Source of the DNA: Solanum dulcamara
Lineage: Eukaryota > Streptophyta > Magnoliopsida > Solanales > Solanaceae
Direction of reading: 5' to 3'
DNA: 64,000 nucleotides
Assembly: GCF_947179165.1 (NCBI RefSeq)
Contig: NC_077248.1
Span: 52,171,732-52,235,731 of the forward strand
The translations under genes were made by a program, and so were the position numbers. The notes below the pieces were generated by a model. It was not told the origin of the DNA. It searched no databases and worked only from the letters and a program-made list of their open reading frames with translations. Position 1 is the first letter of the stretch; every line of letters starts with the position of its first letter. Positions 21,750 through 31,890 of the stretch are shown piece by piece.

Positions 21750-22875
21750 ACAGTGCCGTCCAAAGATCTTATGAAAAGCTCTTTTCTTTTTCCTTTATCA
21801 ATTAGAGTACCAATTTATCAATCAACGACACCTCAATCTCAACTAGTTAGGTTGACTATACGAATTCTCCATATTTATAACTCTAGATTTCTATTATAAC
21901 TTGAAAGTTTGATTATGCGGAAACAAAGAGTTGAGTCTCGCAGGCTTATTGGCTATTAGTAAGTGTTTATAATTTACAGCCTCAACGTTAGTATATAAGG
22001 GGTTTTAACTGTTATTTATCGAACCTGTTTTCATGTAAAGCTAATTATCCTTGTAAAGTGTGCATCGAACTGACTCAAGCCATACCCCTGTTTAATGTTT
22101 TGGTGACTTATTTGCAAGCCGATTGATGTCTGATTAGTCATTATATATGCTTGTTAATTTTCGGAGGCAAAATGTTTTTCCCTTTAGTGGTGTTTTTAAT
22201 GCGTTATTTCCAATTGTTGAAAGAGATGATTAAGATATATTCTTAAAACAAAATTTTCAATTGTGGTTCTTTTTGGTATTTCACTAAAACTCTTATTGTT
22301 GCAATTAAATTTGTGTGCTTGTCCTTAGAATGTAACTTTAAGAACATGTAATTTTTTCTAGCCCTTTTTTGCGCAATCTTCTCTATGTAATAGATTCCAT
22401 GCTGGGCAGGTTAGGGAGTTGCACAATTTTAATTTTGACACACTAGATTAGTGCTTCCACAATCCTTTTATAAAATTTATGCTAATAAAAATTTATGCTT
22501 ATAGAAAAGGCTGCGCGTGTGTGCGCGCGCGCGCCAGAGAGAAGGTTACAATTTGAAATTTGAATTACTTTTACATGAAGAAGAATCTCATAAATGGGGT
22601 TCATATCATTGAAAATCAAATTGGGAAGGGAAGAAATGCTGAGGTATTACAATCACAGAAAATTGGTGAGTGATTCAATGAGAGCCAATTTGTCCACACA
22701 AGCACCCGCAGACAAATGTAGCATTTCTTTCTTTGCTCCAATGATTGATTTATTTAAGTGATTTCATCAATGTCTTATGAATACATTTATTTTCTTAAGA
22801 TATATATAAGACATTCTTGTTTTGAAAATAGAAATGATCTCCTGATGTTTAGATTATCTAGTTTCCTTTTTTTAG
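21750..22875. other. No gene seen
   Basis: AT-rich sequence without a long frame, terminal repeats or recognisable coding. It ends in a pyrimidine tract and AG (TTTCCTTTTTTTAG, 22863-22875), which looks like an intron acceptor for the following exon-like piece. Confidence 0.4.
22512..22535. repeat. (TG/CG)n alternating purine-pyrimidine run
   Basis: TGCGCGTGTGTGCGCGCGCGCGCC in otherwise AT-rich DNA. Such alternating runs can form Z-DNA; no function is implied. Confidence 0.85.
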
Positions 22876-23283
22876 ATCTTTAAAGGCCTACTAGAGCCTA
22901 TCATCATGCTAAATACGTTGGAAAAACAACCACAGCTTGTAACAATGTTGTTTGGACTTTGCAAAAAGGATGGAAGACCAGTTGATGAGAACATCAGAAA
23001 GAGGGAGATAAAAACATGGCTAGCATCAGCTTCTTCTTAGCACAAAGAAAATGCAAATCTTCAAGTGGCAAAGACTGCTCTTAGAGAGTAGGTCTATAAC
23101 CCTTATGATAAGATGGATGTTGAATTTGTTTCATTCTAGAGAAAAAAAGGGGATGTTGAATCTATTCCATTTCAGAAAAAAAGATGGATGTTGAATTTGA
23201 CCCAACAAAAGATAATTAAGGAGCAAAGAAGAAGCTGGACAAGCTTTACCAAAGAGAGAAATGGCCCGAGCCAGGTTACAGGT
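22876..23283 (+). pseudogene. Exon-like fragment of an unidentified decayed gene
   Basis: Immediately after a good acceptor, a frame reads IFKGLLEPIIMLNTLEKQPQ, then LVTMLFGLCKKDGRPVDENI and RKREIKTWLASASS, a stop (TAG), HKENANLQVAKTALRE, a second stop, then VYNPYDKMDVEF. The motif DVEF(D) recurs twice downstream (23150-23210), ending in DPTKDN and AKKKLDKLYQRER, so a small internal duplication has scrambled the end. Composition and continuing readability across stops look like real but inactivated coding sequence. I do not recognise the protein, and none of it resembles a transposon protein. Possibly the same gene as 25205-25330. Confidence 0.45.
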
Positions 23284-23561
23284 TAACCTTTGTCAGATAT
23301 CTCTCTTGTGGATAAAGTTGTTACTTGTTTCACTTGTACTCAATCTGTAGTTGCAAGAACAAATCATGTTATCAAGTTTAACATATTTTACTTGTTGTAT
23401 CAGGGAATCCTAGTATTATATTCTTAATCCTGGACATATATTTCATTGTCAATCCATACAATAAAGTAGGGCAAGAATTATTTCCCTATGATCAAACCTT
23501 GGTTCAATACTGAGCAGTGAAACTACCAATATTTCTCCACTAGTAATAGCTTTAAGGTTTT

Positions 23562-23729
23562 TGTTGGATAGGAGTAAAAACAAGAATATTATATAGAAAT
23601 CCTACTTGAAAAAAGATTGTAAAGTAGTAACCTATTTGGAAAAGAAGTCTAATGTAGTGTCTGTAAATAGTTTCTCAATGTAATAATGTGGAGACACAAT
23701 TCAATAATAATTTTCTTCTATATTTTTCA
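23562..23729 (+). repeat. 5' LTR of the small copia element
   Basis: TGTTGGATAGGAGTAAAAAC to ATATTTTTCA. It contains AATGTAATAATGTGGAGACA and CAATTCAATAATAATTTTC segments shared with 24616-24783. A TATATAG at 23592 may be the TATA element. Confidence 0.85.
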
Positions 23730-23731
23730 CA

Positions 23732-23744
23732 TGGTATCAGAGCC
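23732..23744 (+). promoter_or_regulatory. Primer-binding site of the small copia element
   Basis: TGGTATCAGAGCC, a perfect match to the plant initiator Met-tRNA 3' end, two bases after the LTR. Confidence 0.9.
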
Positions 23745-23952
23745 TCACGATCTTGGTAGATAATTAAAAAAACTTCTGCAGCTGGCATGCGGTTATAACT
23801 CATATAGCCACCCGTCTAACCGATGATTATGTTAGAAAAAGTTAGGGAAATACTACATGCATGAATAATAATCATACTGAGAAGGACTAATTTGAGAAAG
23901 CGTTCGAGACAAAGAAATTAGTCACCGTACTCTTTGGTAGGTTCTTAGATTT

Positions 23953-24190
23953 GATTTGTGTGGTACCGTGCATCTCTCCTGTGACTACTTTCTCAAATTT
24001 GATTTGTGTAGCACCGTGCATCTTTTCAGTAATTACTTTTTCATATTTTATTTATGTAGCACTATGCATCTTTCTGGTGACTACTTTCTCCTATCTGATT
24101 TGTGTAGCATCATGCATCTTTCCGATGACTACTTTCTCATACCTTAAGTAGCACCATGCGTCTTTCAGGTGACTCTTCATATGTGACTTA
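23953..24190 (+). repeat. 48-bp tandem repeat array inside the small copia element
   Basis: Units start at 23953, 24001, 24049 and 24097, with a partial fifth at 24145. The core reads GATTTGTGTAGCACCGTGCA followed by TCTTTC-GGTGACTACTTTCTC. Because 48 is divisible by three, two overlapping frames stay open through it; these are repeat artefacts, not genes. Confidence 0.88.
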
Positions 24191-24483
24191 GGTAGTTTCA
24201 CTTTTCATCAGGGTTGTGAAAAAAACAATTCCACCAAGAGGTATAATGTCTCCTTGCAACCAAACCACAACCAACACCGTTGTGAATCAACCTCCGATGT
24301 ACATCCATATGCCACCTAGGAGATCATCACCTTCGATGAGACCTGGCCATGTGTCGGCACGAGAGCCAGGTTTTCAATAACTTTCATGTTCAAGATCTAC
24401 TCATCTCTTGATTTCGAGACGACACATATATTTTATACCAGTTTTTGGCAATTTTTCTGTTTGTTCCTTTTCAACTGAGGCCT

Positions 24484-24608
24484 CCAAGACGTCTAAAGAA
24501 TTCCTTACCGGTTTTCTTGCAGATAACTTCACCAAGTTCCTTACTCCTCCTCATATTAATCACATCTATAACAAGCTTGGTACATATGACCTGTATGCAC
24601 CAGCTTGA
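24484..24608 (+). pseudogene. Terminal fragment of copia RNase H
   Basis: The end of the frame reads ADNFTKFLTP, PHINHIYNKLGTYDLYAPA, stop, then a purine tract. This corresponds to the C-terminus common to copia polyproteins (QLADIFTKSL then a KLGxYDIYAPA-type ending). The rest of the polyprotein is deleted. The sequence up to about 24408 is open but I cannot assign it. Confidence 0.75.
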
Positions 24609-24615
24609 GGGGGAG

Positions 24616-24783
24616 TATTAAAATAGGAGTAGGAACAAGAATAGTATATATAACACTGCTTGTAAAAGGATTGTAATGTAGTGTCCTTGTTGAAAAAAGA
24701 GTCTAGTGTAGTGTCGATAAATAGGGTCTCAATGTAATAATGTAGGGACGCAATTCAATTATATTTTTCTCCTATATTTCTCA
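24616..24783 (+). repeat. 3' LTR of the small copia element
   Basis: TATTAAAATAGGAGTAGGAA to ATATTTCTCA; same length as 23562-23729 and alignable without large gaps. The initial TG has become TA. Confidence 0.85.
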
Positions 24784-25204
24784 TAGTTTGATTGCACGGA
24801 ATTATACAGAATAATAGAATTATATAGGAGCACACAGACATATTTAGTACTATATCATTCATCGACATACTAACATAAATTGCTAACTTATACGCTTTGG
24901 ACAGACAACAGTAAAATGATCTTATTGAAGTATTATTTGTAAAATTATTTTGACATGTCTGACGTCTGAGGTTTCATATTTTAAGATTTTTTTTTCTCTT
25001 AAGATCACTCCATATAAAATGGATTTTCTGGACTAGCAACATTGTGAACGCATATGTTTTAGAAAGATTTTGATCATTTTGGTAGTTCTTTCTGAGTTTG
25101 TTTGTCTCAATATCCAGTTGCTGCCAAATATTTTCTGTTTCTATTAGAGTCACATTAAATGTTTGAATTTTGGTTTCATTATTGTTTGCTTTTTGATTTT
25201 GCAG
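24784..25204. other. No gene; ends like an intron
   Basis: AT-rich, no long frame. The last 40 bp (TTTCATTATTGTTTGCTTTTTGATTTTGCAG) form a strong intron 3' end on the plus strand. Confidence 0.45.
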
Positions 25205-25330
25205 AGTAGAGATGCAAATAATTCAGCAGCTTTAGCAACGATCTGGAGTTTGCAGGAATCCAAGTTCAGTTGCTTTATACATAATTCCACGTCCCAATTC
25301 CAGGACGAAACAGACATTATTGGTGCATAA
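25205..25330 (+). pseudogene. Terminal-exon-like fragment of an unidentified gene
   Basis: Directly after TTTTGCAG, 41 codons run open to a TAA: SRDANNSAALATIWSLQESK, then FSCFIHNSTS and QFQDETDIIGA. Sequence after the stop becomes AT-rich like a 3' untranslated region. I do not recognise the protein. It could be the last exon of the gene whose other piece lies at 22876-23283, with the small copia element sitting in the intron between. Alternatively it is a chance open stretch. Confidence 0.4.
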
Positions 25331-25949
25331 CTTCCTGTAATTGTGCGTATTCAGTTGTAGTGTCACTGTACTTCCTTTACTTGTGCAAATTCGATATTGT
25401 TAGTTAGTTATCTACTGCTCATTGGATTAGTATTGCACGTTTATTATTAAAAGTCCACTAGGAACACAGAATCTGAAAAATTAATATAAGAACAAAACCG
25501 AGCCCACTGAATGAACAGTGTGTCCTTAAGGAAATTATTCCCCTCAACGTACCTCAGGTTTTTGGAATTTTTCCTCCCAGGATAGAACAATTTACTCACC
25601 AAAATAGAGGTACTGCAAATTTTGATGACTGCGAACCACTCGAAGGTTGTATATCATACGAGTTTTAGGAAGTGCAGAAAGAAGAAGAAGAAGATGTTAA
25701 TTCATAGCCGTAGCCGTAGCCGTAGCCGAAGCCGAAGCCGAGCAAGCGACGACGACGGCGCGAGGGGAGACCCTCTTCTTGACTCTTTAGCATAATGAAG
25801 GAGTACTTCTACTTTTAACTAGGAGACTTTTCCTTTCCACCACCTATGTGGAACCAAAGCTTATTTTATAAAGCAAGAGAGAACATATCATTTTTCTCTC
25901 CACTTCTTTTCCCCTCAATTTCACGTTCAAACTATCAATTAAACCCAAC
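25331..25949. other. Flank before copia element 4
   Basis: AT-rich to 25670, then GAA repeats and a GC-rich hexanucleotide run (25706-25741). From about 25800 the sequence may already be LTR of element 4, but the other LTR is truncated, so this cannot be settled from the window. Confidence 0.4.
25694..25795 (+). repeat. (AGCCGT)3(AGCCGA)3 hexanucleotide run with a short Ser-Arg ORF
   Basis: The repeat occupies 25706-25741, preceded by (GAA)n at 25678-25693. An ATG at 25694 opens a 33-codon frame with six Ser-Arg dipeptides, then ASDDDGARGDPLLDSLA and a stop. It is too short and too repetitive to call a gene, but its GC content is unlike the neighbours. Confidence 0.5.
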
Positions 25950-26058
25950 AATACCTCCTATAATACAGGAGTTATTATTGGTCTTTGCTTGTATTGAAAG
26001 GCCTCTACACATTGTAAAATCTGTGAAAGGCTTTCATTCTTCCTATCTTGAATCTATA
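25950..26058 (+). repeat. 5' LTR of element 4 (supported part)
   Basis: AATACCTCCTATAATACAGG through GGTCTTTGCTTGTATTGAAAGG to TCTTGAATCTATA, matching 40279-40384. The LTR may extend further left, but the right copy does not reach that far. Confidence 0.75.
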
Positions 26059-26070
26059 TGGTATCAGAGC
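26059..26070 (+). promoter_or_regulatory. Primer-binding site of element 4
   Basis: A perfect TGGTATCAGAGC directly after the LTR end. Confidence 0.9.
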
Positions 26071-26143
26071 TCCTCTAAGCCCCAATGAGTATCAATAATA
26101 GATCTGCTTATCTCTTTCATATATTTTTTCCCGTTCCTCTATC

Positions 26144-27021
26144 ATGGTGAATCCAAGTGCAGCTGTCATCGCTGTGGATAACACCAATCAACTGGTTCAA
26201 TTTAAGACAGGTTCTCAACTACCCATAAAGCTTATCGGTCCAAGTTGTTCTGTTATTTGAAAGGCTTAGGTTGAGTCTCTCATGTTAGGCCACAACCTTT
26301 ACGGTTATCTAGATGGAACCATGACAGCGCCGCCCAAGACTGTACTTGAGAATGCTTTAGAGGTACCCAACCCCAAGTATAAAATCTGGTTTCGACAGGA
26401 CCGATTGATTCGCAATGCTTTAATGGCATCGGTTGACCAAACGATCACATCTGCAATCAGAAAAACCTCCACCTCCAAGCAAGCCTAGGATGCACTGCAT
26501 CACTTGTATGCCAACAAATCACACACCCGAGTTTTCAGTCTTCTAAACTCCTTAGCCACAATTACAAAATATTTTCGCAGTATGACTGCGTATCTACAAG
26601 AGATCAAGAATGTTGCAGACGAACTTACAACTGCAGGAGCTCTTATTTCAGACGAGAACTTGTTGTAAAAGTACTCAGTGGCTTGGGACCTGAGTATGAT
26701 TTCATTTCCGCTGCTATCCAAGCGCGAGATGCACCCATCTCATATGAAGACTTGTATAGCAAGCTTCTCAACAGAGAGCTTCTTCTTCAGCATAAAGAGC
26801 CTCATCAAACAACACCCTCCATTACTGCTGCAATGGCGCAAAAGTCCTCCCCACCCAATTATGCACCTCGCAACAATATGTGAGGACAACCATGGCATCC
26901 ACAAAATTCAAGGTAGCAAAATGCATCACCTACCACATCAAATTGGCGTACAACTACTTCTCCTAAAAAAAATTATCCAGTTTGCCAGCTATGTGGTCGG
27001 ATTGGATATACTACCAATGTA
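26144..27021 (+). pseudogene. Element 4 gag
   Basis: ATG at 26144 opens MVNPSAAVIAVDNTNQLVQF, then breaks near 26258 and continues in other frames: LGHNLYGYLDGTMTAPP, KYKIWFRQDRLIRNALMAS, VFSLLNSLATITKYF, YLQEIKNVADELTTAGA and GPEYDFISAAIQARDAPISY. This is the UBN2-type copia gag (nucleocapsid assembly). A zinc knuckle near 26980 reads CQLCGRIGYTTNVC: the CX2CX4HX4C histidine is now tyrosine. At least three frame breaks or stops. Confidence 0.82.
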
Positions 27022-27045
27022 TGTCATTCATGATCTCACAACTAC

Positions 27046-27564
27046 TTGGAAGCCAAGGCCCACTATGCTTCAATGCCTTGGATTGTTGATTCAGGCGCAT
27101 CACATCATATGACCACTGATTCTCAAAATCTTCAACTTTCCGATGACTACACTGGGACTGAGCAAATCACCATGGGTAACAGTAACCAAATCCCTGTAAC
27201 TCACACCGGTAATTTACGGTTAAATGCTTTCCACAAAAAATTTCACCTTTCCAATACTCTGTGTGCCCTAGCTATTAAACGTAACCTTATATCTGTGTCT
27301 AAATTTTGTCAAGATAACCCGACATCGATGGAATGTTTTCCTTATTCTTTTCATGTGAAGGATTTGAGCATGTGGGTGATGTTAGCATACGGCCAGAATA
27401 GAGATGGACTTTATGAATGGCCCTTTGAAGGAGGCCAATGCAATCTGAGCTACCACACAAATAAGGCGGAATCTCAACAGTCTTGGCATAGAAAATTAGG
27501 ACATCCAAATAACAGAGTGCTTAAAACACTCTTCACAACTTTTCAATTACTGCTTCCTATTTAG
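27046..27564 (+). pseudogene. Element 4 protease and pre-integrase domain
   Basis: The 172-codon frame contains WIVDSGASHHMTTD (aspartic protease active site DSGA, residues about 14-17), ITMGNSNQIPVTHTGNLRL, LISVSKFCQDN, and the GAG-pre-integrase motif SWHRKLGHPNNRVLKTL near the end. The protease would cut the polyprotein. The catalytic DSG is intact, and the frame is one of the better preserved parts of the element. It is closed by a stop just before the integrase. Confidence 0.85.
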
Positions 27565-28587
27565 AATAGTTTGATTATTGCAATTGCTGCTCTTCTAACA
27601 AAAGTCATCAACTACCTTTTTCTCAAAATACTTTAGAGAGCACAAGGCCTTTGCAAATTGTTTTCAGTGATCTCTGGGGCCCTCACCTGTTTTGTCGATT
27701 GACAAAAAATTATATTATGTAATTTTTTTGATCAATTTACCAAATATATTTGGCTTTATACAATTAAAACCAAAAGTGAGGTTCAAACAATATTTTCTAA
27801 ATTTATACCCCTTGTTGAAAACTATTTTCATACAAAACTACTCTTGATGTACACTAATGGTGGTGGTGAGTTTGAAGGCCTCAAATCATTCATTCATGCC
27901 AATGGCATTGAGCACCTTGTCTCATCCCCATATACACCACAACGAGTAGCCATGGCTGAACATAGACACCGCCACATTATTGAAATAGCCAAAACCATTT
28001 TACATCAAGCCTCCATGTCCCCAATATTTTGGTTGTTTGCTTGTCAACAAGCCAAATTTCTGATTAACTGATCGCCTACCCCAACTCTTCATAATGATTC
28101 CCCATACCAAAGGTTATTTGGAGAAATTCCAAATTACCAACTTACTAGGACCTTTGGCTGCCTTTGTTACCCATGGCTTAAACCGTATATGAAACACAAA
28201 TTAGATCCCAAATCTACTTCTTGTGTTTACCTAGGTTATTCTACTATCCATCACAGTCATCAGTCTTATGATCCTATTTCTCAAAAATATATATTTTTCG
28301 AGATGTTATTTTTTATGAAAATAAATTTCCTTTTTCTGATATGGTTTCCTCCTTTAAGGAAAAAAAGTTGTAAATTTACATTTGGATACTTTGCACAAAG
28401 AATCACACGACTACACTCCCGCATATGTGCCCTCAATAAATCATGAGATTCCGCCGCAATACGGCTTGCTCCACGATTTCAGGCTTTTTTTATGGATCCA
28501 TCTTTGACTCAATCTCTCGAGGTTGTGCCACCTTCAGCCACTGTCTCAGACACCTCCGACCAACACATTGCTGCTCCAGTCTGTTCT
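27565..28587 (+). pseudogene. Element 4 integrase, cut by a solo LTR
   Basis: LQIVFSDLWGP (first catalytic D) near 27660, then a frame-broken stretch, then YTNGGGEFEGLKSFIHANGI near 27850, where copia usually has SDNGGEF: the second catalytic D is T. SSPYTPQRVAMAEHRHRHII keeps the catalytic E region (usually PQQNGVAERKHRHI). SPIFWLFACQQAKFLIN follows, then LDPKSTSCVYLGYS and an unalignable linker. Stops throughout. The linker is cut at 28588. Confidence 0.82.
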
Positions 28588-29626
28588 TGTTAGAATATAT
28601 GTGTCCACTGTCACTTAGGGACCAGGTTCCTAAACAGAATAATCAATAAATGAATAGCTACTGTAAGTAATTAACAAGACAAGATTTTACGTGGAAAGAC
28701 TCCTTGCTCAAGGTAAGAAAAACCACAACCTGTCCAACAGGATTTTACCAACCATTCTTCACTAAGATGCAAGAATTATAACTAGACACTAACCATCTCC
28801 ACCCCTTGGCTTACAGTACCTCTATTATAAGACTTTGAGCCTAAGCAATATGTCTATTGCCTACTACCCCAACTAACTCTAGTTGACATAGGATTTGAAC
28901 ACTCCGATCAAGTCTAACTCTATCAATGACTCGAAAATTAAGCAATAAAACTATTGCGCACTACACAACTACCCCTTAGTTAATGTAGACTTCACTCACT
29001 GATTCAAGGTCAACACTTAACCAAGAACCCAACACACTTATGATAAACAAACTGATCAACATTCCTTTATAGTGTAGGAACTGATCTTACAATATTTAGC
29101 ACACAAGACTCAACATAACAATAAAGCAACACCCTAAAAACTATTCTTCAACAGTAGCTCGATCAGGTCCATTTCTACCATGAGGAAGTTGTTTTTTCTT
29201 TTGAGCACACACACCTTTAGCCTTTTGCCTTGTAAATATGATGTGTAGAACTAAGTTGTTTCATGTCCAAAGGATAGTATTTGATGTATGGATGCAACAA
29301 CCTAGTCTCCTCTGATTGGCTGGACGCCTGCTGCCCACCAACCACAACAGGTGGTGGTAGCTTTTATAGCTGGTTCCCATTTAGTCTGAGACACACTCCG
29401 TAAAGTTGGTTCCCATTTGGTATGAGACACACACTGTTCATGGGACCAGGGATGCCGATCAGATCCCATGGTTTGTAGTCTCCTTTGATTTTCCTACCAA
29501 CCACAATGGGTGGTGGCAGCTTTTACAGCTGGTTCCCATTTGATCTGTTAAACACATCGATTATGGAATCAGGTCCGCCAATCAGGTCTCATGGTTTGTC
29601 GATTCATCAAAACCTGAATTATAACA
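28588..29626 (+). mobile_element. Probable solo LTR inside element 4
   Basis: A 1039-bp insertion beginning TGTTAGAATATATGTGTCC and ending GAATTATAACA (TG...CA), flanked by GTTCT (28583-28587) and GTTTT (29627-29631), a 5-bp duplication with one mismatch. It contains no primer site, polypurine tract or coding region. Segments such as TTTTACGTGGAAAGACTCC are typical of Solanaceae LTRs. A roughly 60-bp segment (ACCAACCACAA-GGTGGTGG-AGCTTTTA-AGCTGGTTCCC) occurs twice, near 29337 and 29498. The strand is chosen from the TGTTAG start and is uncertain. Confidence 0.68.
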
Positions 29627-29631
29627 GTTTT

Positions 29632-29801
29632 ACTCCTACTCCGCATGCATCACCTCCCCTAATCTAATATAAACGTCGAATCCTACAAGCAAAAATTCCC
29701 CAAGTATCACCTCCTTTACCTGGTACAGATTCAGTCCCAACTCGGGTACAATACCCGCCTCCTAACCCATCTTCTAGTATCAATCCCTTGTCTAACACCA
29801 C
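29632..29801 (+). pseudogene. Element 4 integrase-RT spacer
   Basis: Copia linker sequence rich in Pro and Ser codons (CCTACTCCG, CACCTCC, CCGCCTCCTAACCC) between the solo LTR and element 5. Its continuation lies at 39062 on the other side of element 5. Confidence 0.55.
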
Positions 29802-29806
29802 CATAG
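29802..29806. repeat. Target-site duplication of element 5 (CATAG)
   Basis: CATAG precedes the left end TGTCACGA and recurs at 39057-39061 after the right end TCATTACA. It fixes the insertion into element 4 to the base. Confidence 0.93.
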
Positions 29807-30589
29807 TGTCACGAACCAAAAACTGAGGTCATGATGGCACACATCTCAAAACCCAATATGATGTGTAACCCTAAAAATAAAACTCATACAAGACTCCCAA
29901 AGGGAAAGTGATGCCACGATTTAAATAAAAAGAAAAAAAATAATGAAGAAATTATCCCAAAACCTGGTGTCATAAGTATAAAGAGCATCTAATACAAGGT
30001 TCGAATCTGAAGATACAACATAAGTCTCTGAATGATACAAAAGAGTGAAAAATAAAGATAGACTAGTGACGATCCGAATTCTGGGACCTCACCACTAATT
30101 TGAGAATACACAATCCGCTAGAATATTAACTGCCACGTAGGGTACCCCGACTAGTATCTGCATCAAAAAGGGACACAGAAGTAGGGGTGAGTACAATTCA
30201 CATGTAGTCAGTAGGTTTTAGCTGACTGAGTATAAGAAATTAATCAAACCTATGAAATAAACTAAGGAACGCATCCACCTACATACAGAAAAGTCCCACT
30301 TCGGCATCGGTGCCGCCAGTTTATATATATATTGACGCGAGTAAAGTAAACACATAATAACAGCTCATAATCACAATTAACCAGATAATTCAAGCAGCAC
30401 AAATATCAATGCAATACAATGCAATATTATGATGCAATGATGTGGTGGTACGGTAGAATCAAGACTGTCGCACAGACTGTCGTATACACCTGCTGAGCTG
30501 TGCTACCAAGCAGGACCCATGGGGGTCTCATAGACCATATACCTCAATCACAATATCTCATTATCCTTGCCACCTCCTTGTGGTAAAGG

Positions 30590-30723
30590 GATCACAATGC
30601 ATCCACTACCCTGCCAGAAAACCGCCTCGGTCAGGGACTCAAGATACAAAGGTTGAGATCATAATGCATCCACTACCCTGCCGGAAAACTGCCTCGGTCA
30701 GGGACTCAAGATACAAAGGTTTA
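30590..30723. repeat. 67-bp tandem duplication in element 5 3' LTR
   Basis: Two units starting GATCACAATGCATCCACTAC and GATCATAATGCATCCACTAC, each running through CTCGGTCAGGGACTCAAGAT. The same pair is at 37765-37898, so the duplication predates insertion. Confidence 0.9.
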
Positions 30724-31806
30724 AAGGTGTTTCATTTTCTTTCTCAAAAAGAATTTCTATATTTCTCAACTTCCCATGTTTCATGCTATGATGAATGAGG
30801 ATGAATGCATCAAAAGACATATGGCATGGAAGTAATATTCAACTCACATGTGGTATAAGGTTCAAAGTTCTCAAAACTTAACCTACACATGATATTCACC
30901 CTCAATAAATAGTAACGGGAAGGAAACACTTTCTTTTAAATATTCACCCCTTTCTCAACCATATTTCAATACTCAAGTATGCTAAAAAAAACCAACTCAA
31001 TCTCTCAGGCGGCATCACAAGTCAAATAATATACTCAAGCCTCTCTCTTAGGCAAATCACAAATCTCATGCTCTCAAAGCAAATAAGATAACAAATAAGG
31101 CCCCCACACGGGCTATGTAATACGAATAAACCCCCACACGGCAACACATTAATAAATAAGCCCCCAGACGGGCATCACAATATATATAACATTCTCAACT
31201 CATACTACAACCCCATCCCAAAGTCTATAACATATGAATGACTAATTACCCCATCTCAATCTCAAAGAAAGATAGCCAAACCTACCTCAATTGCCGAAAC
31301 CGCACTCGAATACCTCCACCGGACAAGCAACTCTCGAATTCAGCGCCCGGAATGACAACCCACTATATACAATGAAACATACACGTCACAAGGAGTCCAA
31401 TGACACCCATATTGATAGGTTTCGGAACCGGGGGTAAAATGGTCCAAAAATTAACTATTTTCGAAAAGGGTCAAATCTAGAAATTTATTGAACAATCCCA
31501 TTCTATTGGTAATAAGGAACTCATGGTTGAAAAACCCATAAAAATAGAGCTCAAAACGAGTTGGAAATCACAATTTTCCTTAAATTCGGATTAGGGAAGA
31601 AACAAAGATTTTTGGGGTTTGAAACTAAAATTTAAGAGTTAAAATCGTCAAAAACTTAATGAAAAAGGAAGGTTTTAGGTCAAAAATCACTTACCCAACA
31701 CTTTGCCTCGAAAATCTCTTCTCAAATCACCTCAAAGAGTTCAAGAACTCAAACAAATGATGAAAAATATTGAAATGGGAAGAAAGGGGCATTTTCTGCC
31801 CAAAAA

Positions 31807-31838
31807 GTTACTGTTCACGCGTGTTACTGTTCACGCGT
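31807..31838. repeat. 16-bp direct duplication with CACGCGTG palindrome
   Basis: GTTACTGTTCACGCGT twice in a row, about 42 bp inside the minus-strand LTR start; repeated at 38983-39014 in the other LTR. CACGCGTG holds a CGCG core of the kind bound by CAMTA factors; a role in U3 regulation is conjecture. Confidence 0.75.
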
Positions 31839-31890
31839 GTTTTGTACAAATTTTCGAAAATCACCCTCAAGGTCATTACAATATCCACCA

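Larger units (their letters stand above)
23562..24783 (+). mobile_element. 1.2-kb non-autonomous Ty1/copia element
   Basis: Two LTRs of exactly 168 bp (23562-23729 and 24616-24783), a perfect TGGTATCAGAGCC primer site at 23732, and a GAGGGGGAG purine tract at 24607-24615 define a complete small element. Its 886-bp interior lacks gag, integrase and RT. It holds a 48-bp tandem repeat array and then the last few dozen codons of a copia RNase H frame (24484-24608). It must have depended on another copia's proteins. Flanks give only a weak target duplication (GTTTT versus GTTTG). Confidence 0.85.
29807..31880 (-). repeat. 3' LTR of element 5
   Basis: From TGTCACGAACCAAAAACTGAGG to CAAGGTCATTACA (minus-strand start TGTAATGACC). 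It contains a 67-bp duplication (30590-30723), a GCCCCCACACGGGC repeat cluster (31100-31170) and a 16-bp duplication with CACGCGTG (31807-31838). The 72-codon plus-strand frame at 30580 is antisense to the element and has no coding support. Confidence 0.93.

Noticed and set aside
23951..24151. Two overlapping repetitive frames with hydrophobic repeats
   Set aside because: Product of the 48-bp tandem array in the small copia element, open in more than one frame.
30580..30798. 72-codon plus-strand frame with a near copy at 37755-37973
   Set aside because: It looks conserved only because both copies are the two LTRs of element 5. It is antisense to the element and has no start context or domain.
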